Positions 61,603 through 64,000 of a DNA stretch of 64,000 nucleotides are shown piece by piece. How positions within the stretch are numbered: the stretch's first letter is position 1; each line of letters starts with the position of its first letter. The position numbers and the translations under genes are program-made. The notes below the pieces were generated by a model that did no database searches, had not been told where the DNA came from, and saw nothing but the letters and a program-made list of their open reading frames with translations. The stretch is from Bacteroidota bacterium (GTDB lineage Bacteria; Bacteroidota; Bacteroidia; 2-12-FULL-35-15), in NCBI GenBank assembly GCA_017303895.1, contig JAFLBF010000004.1:84920-148919 (forward strand). Reading direction: 5' to 3'.

Positions 61603-64000
61603 ATGTCAAAGAATTATTTGAATGAATTAAACCCTGTTCAAAGACAGGCAGTAGAATGCACAGAAGGGCCGGAAATGATCATTGCCGGTGCCGGATCCGG
61701 AAAAACACGCGTTTTAACATACAGGATCGCTCATTTAATGCAAAAAGGAGTAGATCCTTTCCATATTTTAGCACTTACTTTTACCAATAAAGCCGCCAAA
61801 GAGATGAAGGAACGTATCGCCAAAATAGTGGGCGATTCGGAAGCCAAAAACCTCTGGATGGGAACTTTTCACTCTGTTTTTGCCAAAATTCTGCGTTCGG
61901 AAGCCGAAAAGATAGGCTATCCGAATAATTTTACGATCTATGACACGGATGACGCCAAAAGCTTGATAAAAACCATCCTAAAAGAGCAAGGACTGGATGA
62001 TAAATCTTATAAACCGAGTAGCGTACTAGCGCGGATCTCTGCCGCTAAAAATAACCTGATCTCTGCCCAGCAATACCTTAATAATGCTCAGATACAAGAA
62101 GAAGACCGTATCGCTGTTAAGCCCAAAATGGGCATTATCTATCAGCAATATGCCAGCCGGTGCTTCAAAGCAGGGGCAATGGATTTTGATGATCTTCTGT
62201 TCAATACCAACATTCTACTCCGGGATCACCCGGCTGTACTTCATAAATACCAGCATAAATTCAAATACATATTAGTAGATGAGTATCAGGATACCAACTT
62301 TTCTCAATATGTGATCGTTAAACAACTGGCAGCAGCCTACCGTAATATTTGTGTGGTTGGTGATGATGCACAAAGTATCTATGCTTTCCGGGGAGCGAAC
62401 ATTCAGAACATTTTGAATTTTGAGAAGGATTACCCTGAATTAAAAGTATTCAAGCTGGAGCAAAACTACCGTTCTACAAAGAACATTGTTGAGGCAGCAA
62501 ACACGGTCATCTCAAAGAACAAAGAGCAGTTAAAGAAAAATGTATTTACGACCAATGAAGATGGTGAAAAAATAAAAGTAGTAAGAACGGAAAGCGATAA
62601 TGCAGAAGGAAACTATGTTGCCAATTCCATCTTTGAGACTAAAATGAATGAGCTGGCGCATAATCGCGATTTTGCTATTTTATACCGTACCAATGCGCAG
62701 TCCAGGGCCATGGAAGAGGTGCTCCGGAGACAGAATATCCCCTATAAAATATATGGCGGCCTATCTTTCTACCAACGAAAAGAAATAAAAGATCTTTTGG
62801 CTTATTACCGCTTAACGATCAATAATCACGATGAGGAAGCACTCAAACGCATCATCAATTATCCGGCTCGTGGAATTGGCGATACCACGATAGACCGCTT
62901 GATCATTGCTGCCAACGATCACGATGTGAGTATCTGGACAGTGATTGAGAATATTAATCAGTTTGAAATAGGATTAAATGCCGGTGCTAAGACAAAAGTG
63001 GATGAGTTTGCTACGATGATCAAAAGCTTTTCAGCCATGATGGGCACGCATAATGCGTATGACCTTGGACAACACATTGCCGTTCATTCCGGTATTCTTC
63101 GCGACCTGTATGCCGACAAAACTCCTGAAGGCGTTAGCAGGCATGAAAACATTCAGGAATTATTGAATGGATTGAAAGAATTTTCAGAAAGTGAAATTGA
63201 ATTAGAAGAAATAGAAAATACGCAGAACACAATTGATCCGGAACCAGTCCAAACTTCTTCAACAGATGTGAATAATGGTTTGCTTTTTTCATTTGATGAT
63301 GAAAAAACAAAGGAAGAGAACACTCCTTCTATTCCATTAGAAAAAGGCGTTCCTACATTAAATCTATTTATGCAGGATATTGCATTGATGACGGATGCTG
63401 ACAAAGATGCAAAAACAGAAGAGGAAAAGAACAGAGTGGCATTGATGACCATACATGCTGCCAAAGGCTTAGAATTTAAATACGTTTACATTGTTGGCCT
63501 AGAAGAAAATCTATTCCCATCACAAATGAGCTTAAATTCAAGAGCTGACCTAGAAGAAGAGCGCAGACTTTTTTATGTTGCATTAACACGTGCCGAAAAA
63601 AAGGCTACCCTCTCCTACTCTACAACCCGCTACCGCTGGGGAAACTTAATCTATTCGGAGCCCAGCCGGTTTATCGAAGAGCTGGATGAACGTTATTTAG
63701 ATCTTCCAAGTGAAAATAACAACCGACTGTTCGGTGAAGAGGAAACCGGCTTTAAGCCAAAGATCAATATCGGGAAACCACAGCAGCAAACATTTGTACA
63801 ACGTCCCGTAATGGGTAAAAAACTAGTAAAAGTGAATGCTGCAAAGAAGACCACCAGTGATTTTGATACGGAAAGTCTAAAAGACCTTCAAGTGGGCATG
63901 CAGGTCGAACATGAACGTTTCGGAAATGGAAAAGTGATCAACATGGAAGGAGATTTCCCGAATAATAAAGCGACTGTCTTCTTTGAAGGAGTTGGTCAGA
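61603..64000 (+). CDS. UvrD/PcrA/Rep-family DNA helicase, 5' part (runs off the window)
   Basis: 799 codons from the ATG at 61603 to the end of the window, with no stop. The superfamily 1A motifs are in order: Walker A in IIAGAGSGKTRVL, motif Ia TFTNKAAKEMKERI, motif II LVDEYQDTN, motif III VGDDAQSIYAFRGA, motif IV LEQNYRST, motif V ALMTIHAAKGLEFKYVYIVG, motif VI VALTRAEKK. A C-terminal segment FGNGKVINMEG follows, near the usual end of PcrA/UvrD. It unwinds DNA 3'-5' in mismatch and nucleotide-excision repair; uvrD versus pcrA cannot be decided here. An acidic, less conserved insert lies at ~residues 520-600. A promoter candidate lies just upstream. Confidence 0.93.
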   Translation, partial: MSKNYLNELNPVQRQAVECTEGPEMIIAGAGSGKTRVLTYRIAHLMQKGVDPFHILALTFTNKAAKEMKERIAKIVGDSEAKNLWMGTFHSVFAKILRSEAEKIGYPNNFTIYDTDDAKSLIKTILKEQGLDDKSYKPSSVLARISAAKNNLISAQQYLNNAQIQEEDRIAVKPKMGIIYQQYASRCFKAGAMDFDDLLFNTNILLRDHPAVLHKYQHKFKYILVDEYQDTNFSQYVIVKQLAAAYRNICVVGDDAQSIYAFRGANIQNILNFEKDYPELKVFKLEQNYRSTKNIVEAANTVISKNKEQLKKNVFTTNEDGEKIKVVRTESDNAEGNYVANSIFETKMNELAHNRDFAILYRTNAQSRAMEEVLRRQNIPYKIYGGLSFYQRKEIKDLLAYYRLTINNHDEEALKRIINYPARGIGDTTIDRLIIAANDHDVSIWTVIENINQFEIGLNAGAKTKVDEFATMIKSFSAMMGTHNAYDLGQHIAVHSGILRDLYADKTPEGVSRHENIQELLNGLKEFSESEIELEEIENTQNTIDPEPVQTSSTDVNNGLLFSFDDEKTKEENTPSIPLEKGVPTLNLFMQDIALMTDADKDAKTEEEKNRVALMTIHAAKGLEFKYVYIVGLEENLFPSQMSLNSRADLEEERRLFYVALTRAEKKATLSYSTTRYRWGNLIYSEPSRFIEELDERYLDLPSENNNRLFGEEETGFKPKINIGKPQQQTFVQRPVMGKKLVKVNAAKKTTSDFDTESLKDLQVGMQVEHERFGNGKVINMEGDFPNNKATVFFEGVGQ

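Noticed and set aside
1-64000. Mobile elements, integrase, att sites, rRNA and tRNA genes
   Set aside because: I looked for transposase or integrase proteins, long terminal inverted repeats and RNA gene signatures and found none that I could support.

Overview
The window looks like a chromosomal segment of a free-living or host-associated member of the Bacteroidota (Bacteroidia, near Flavobacteriales/Sphingobacteriales; the exact family cannot be read from sequence alone). The evidence is low GC with AAA/TTT-rich spacers, proteins with C-terminal sorting domains of the type IX secretion system (two type A, one type B/gliding-motility type), DUF5916, DUF2490, DUF4412 and DUF5723/TSP3/OmpA proteins, -7 promoter elements of the TAnnTTTG kind, and mostly poor Shine-Dalgarno sites. 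I see no rRNA, tRNA, insertion sequence, prophage or CRISPR array, and no gene-free stretch longer than 300 bases.

Layout. 1-8.3 kb: the 3' end of rnhB, a DUF3352/propeller protein, an OmpA/TSP3 outer-membrane protein, a lipoprotein, an MBL-fold hydrolase and lgt (reverse). 8.4-13.5 kb: two paralogous secreted T9SS proteins. 13.6-22.1 kb: a propeller/SpoIIE phosphatase sensor, aspS, a lipoprotein (reverse) and a TPR hybrid histidine kinase (reverse). 22.2-24.7 kb: the tyrosine/homogentisate genes hmgA-hppD (reverse). 24.9-29.3 kb: a three-gene MukBEF/MksBEF-like condensin operon (reverse). 29.5-37.3 kb: mtaB, a DUF5916 protein, a Rieske protein, a secreted protein with an FlgD-like tail, an inositol-monophosphatase family enzyme, a 39-residue membrane peptide and a caspase-like secreted protein. 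37.4-41.4 kb: tig-clpP-clpX-folA, a protein quality-control cluster. 41.4-47.2 kb: a lipoprotein, a response regulator lacking the phosphoacceptor Asp, a small membrane protein, and a SulP transporter broken by a 4-base duplication, followed by two beta-carbonic anhydrases flanking a DUF2490 protein. 47.3-54.0 kb (all reverse): an anti-sigma-like protein with its ECF sigma factor, polA, a GNAT acetyltransferase and two DUF4412 proteins. 54.1-58.4 kb: an arginine locus (PLP decarboxylase diverging from arginase-argS). 58.5-61.4 kb: a large PKD/gliding-type adhesin-like protein. 61.6 kb to the end: the 5' part of a UvrD/PcrA helicase.

Most of the window is ordinary housekeeping and cell-surface content. 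The items most worth a second look are the nuclease-less condensin operon with order B-F-E; the response regulator with Glu56 in place of the phosphoacceptor Asp; the TTCC duplication that splits the SulP transporter beside paired carbonic anhydrases; the small TM peptide translationally coupled to a candidate clan-CD (caspase-like) protein; the anti-sigma-like protein built from three copies of a ~60-residue module; and an 11-bp direct repeat at a 33-bp interval between the divergent arginine genes.

Transcription signals are compact. Bidirectional hairpin terminators sit between convergent genes and sometimes run into their last codons. In one case (22.18 kb) the T-tract of one gene's terminator forms the -33 element of the next gene's promoter. 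All assignments come from reading sequence motifs; no database search was possible.
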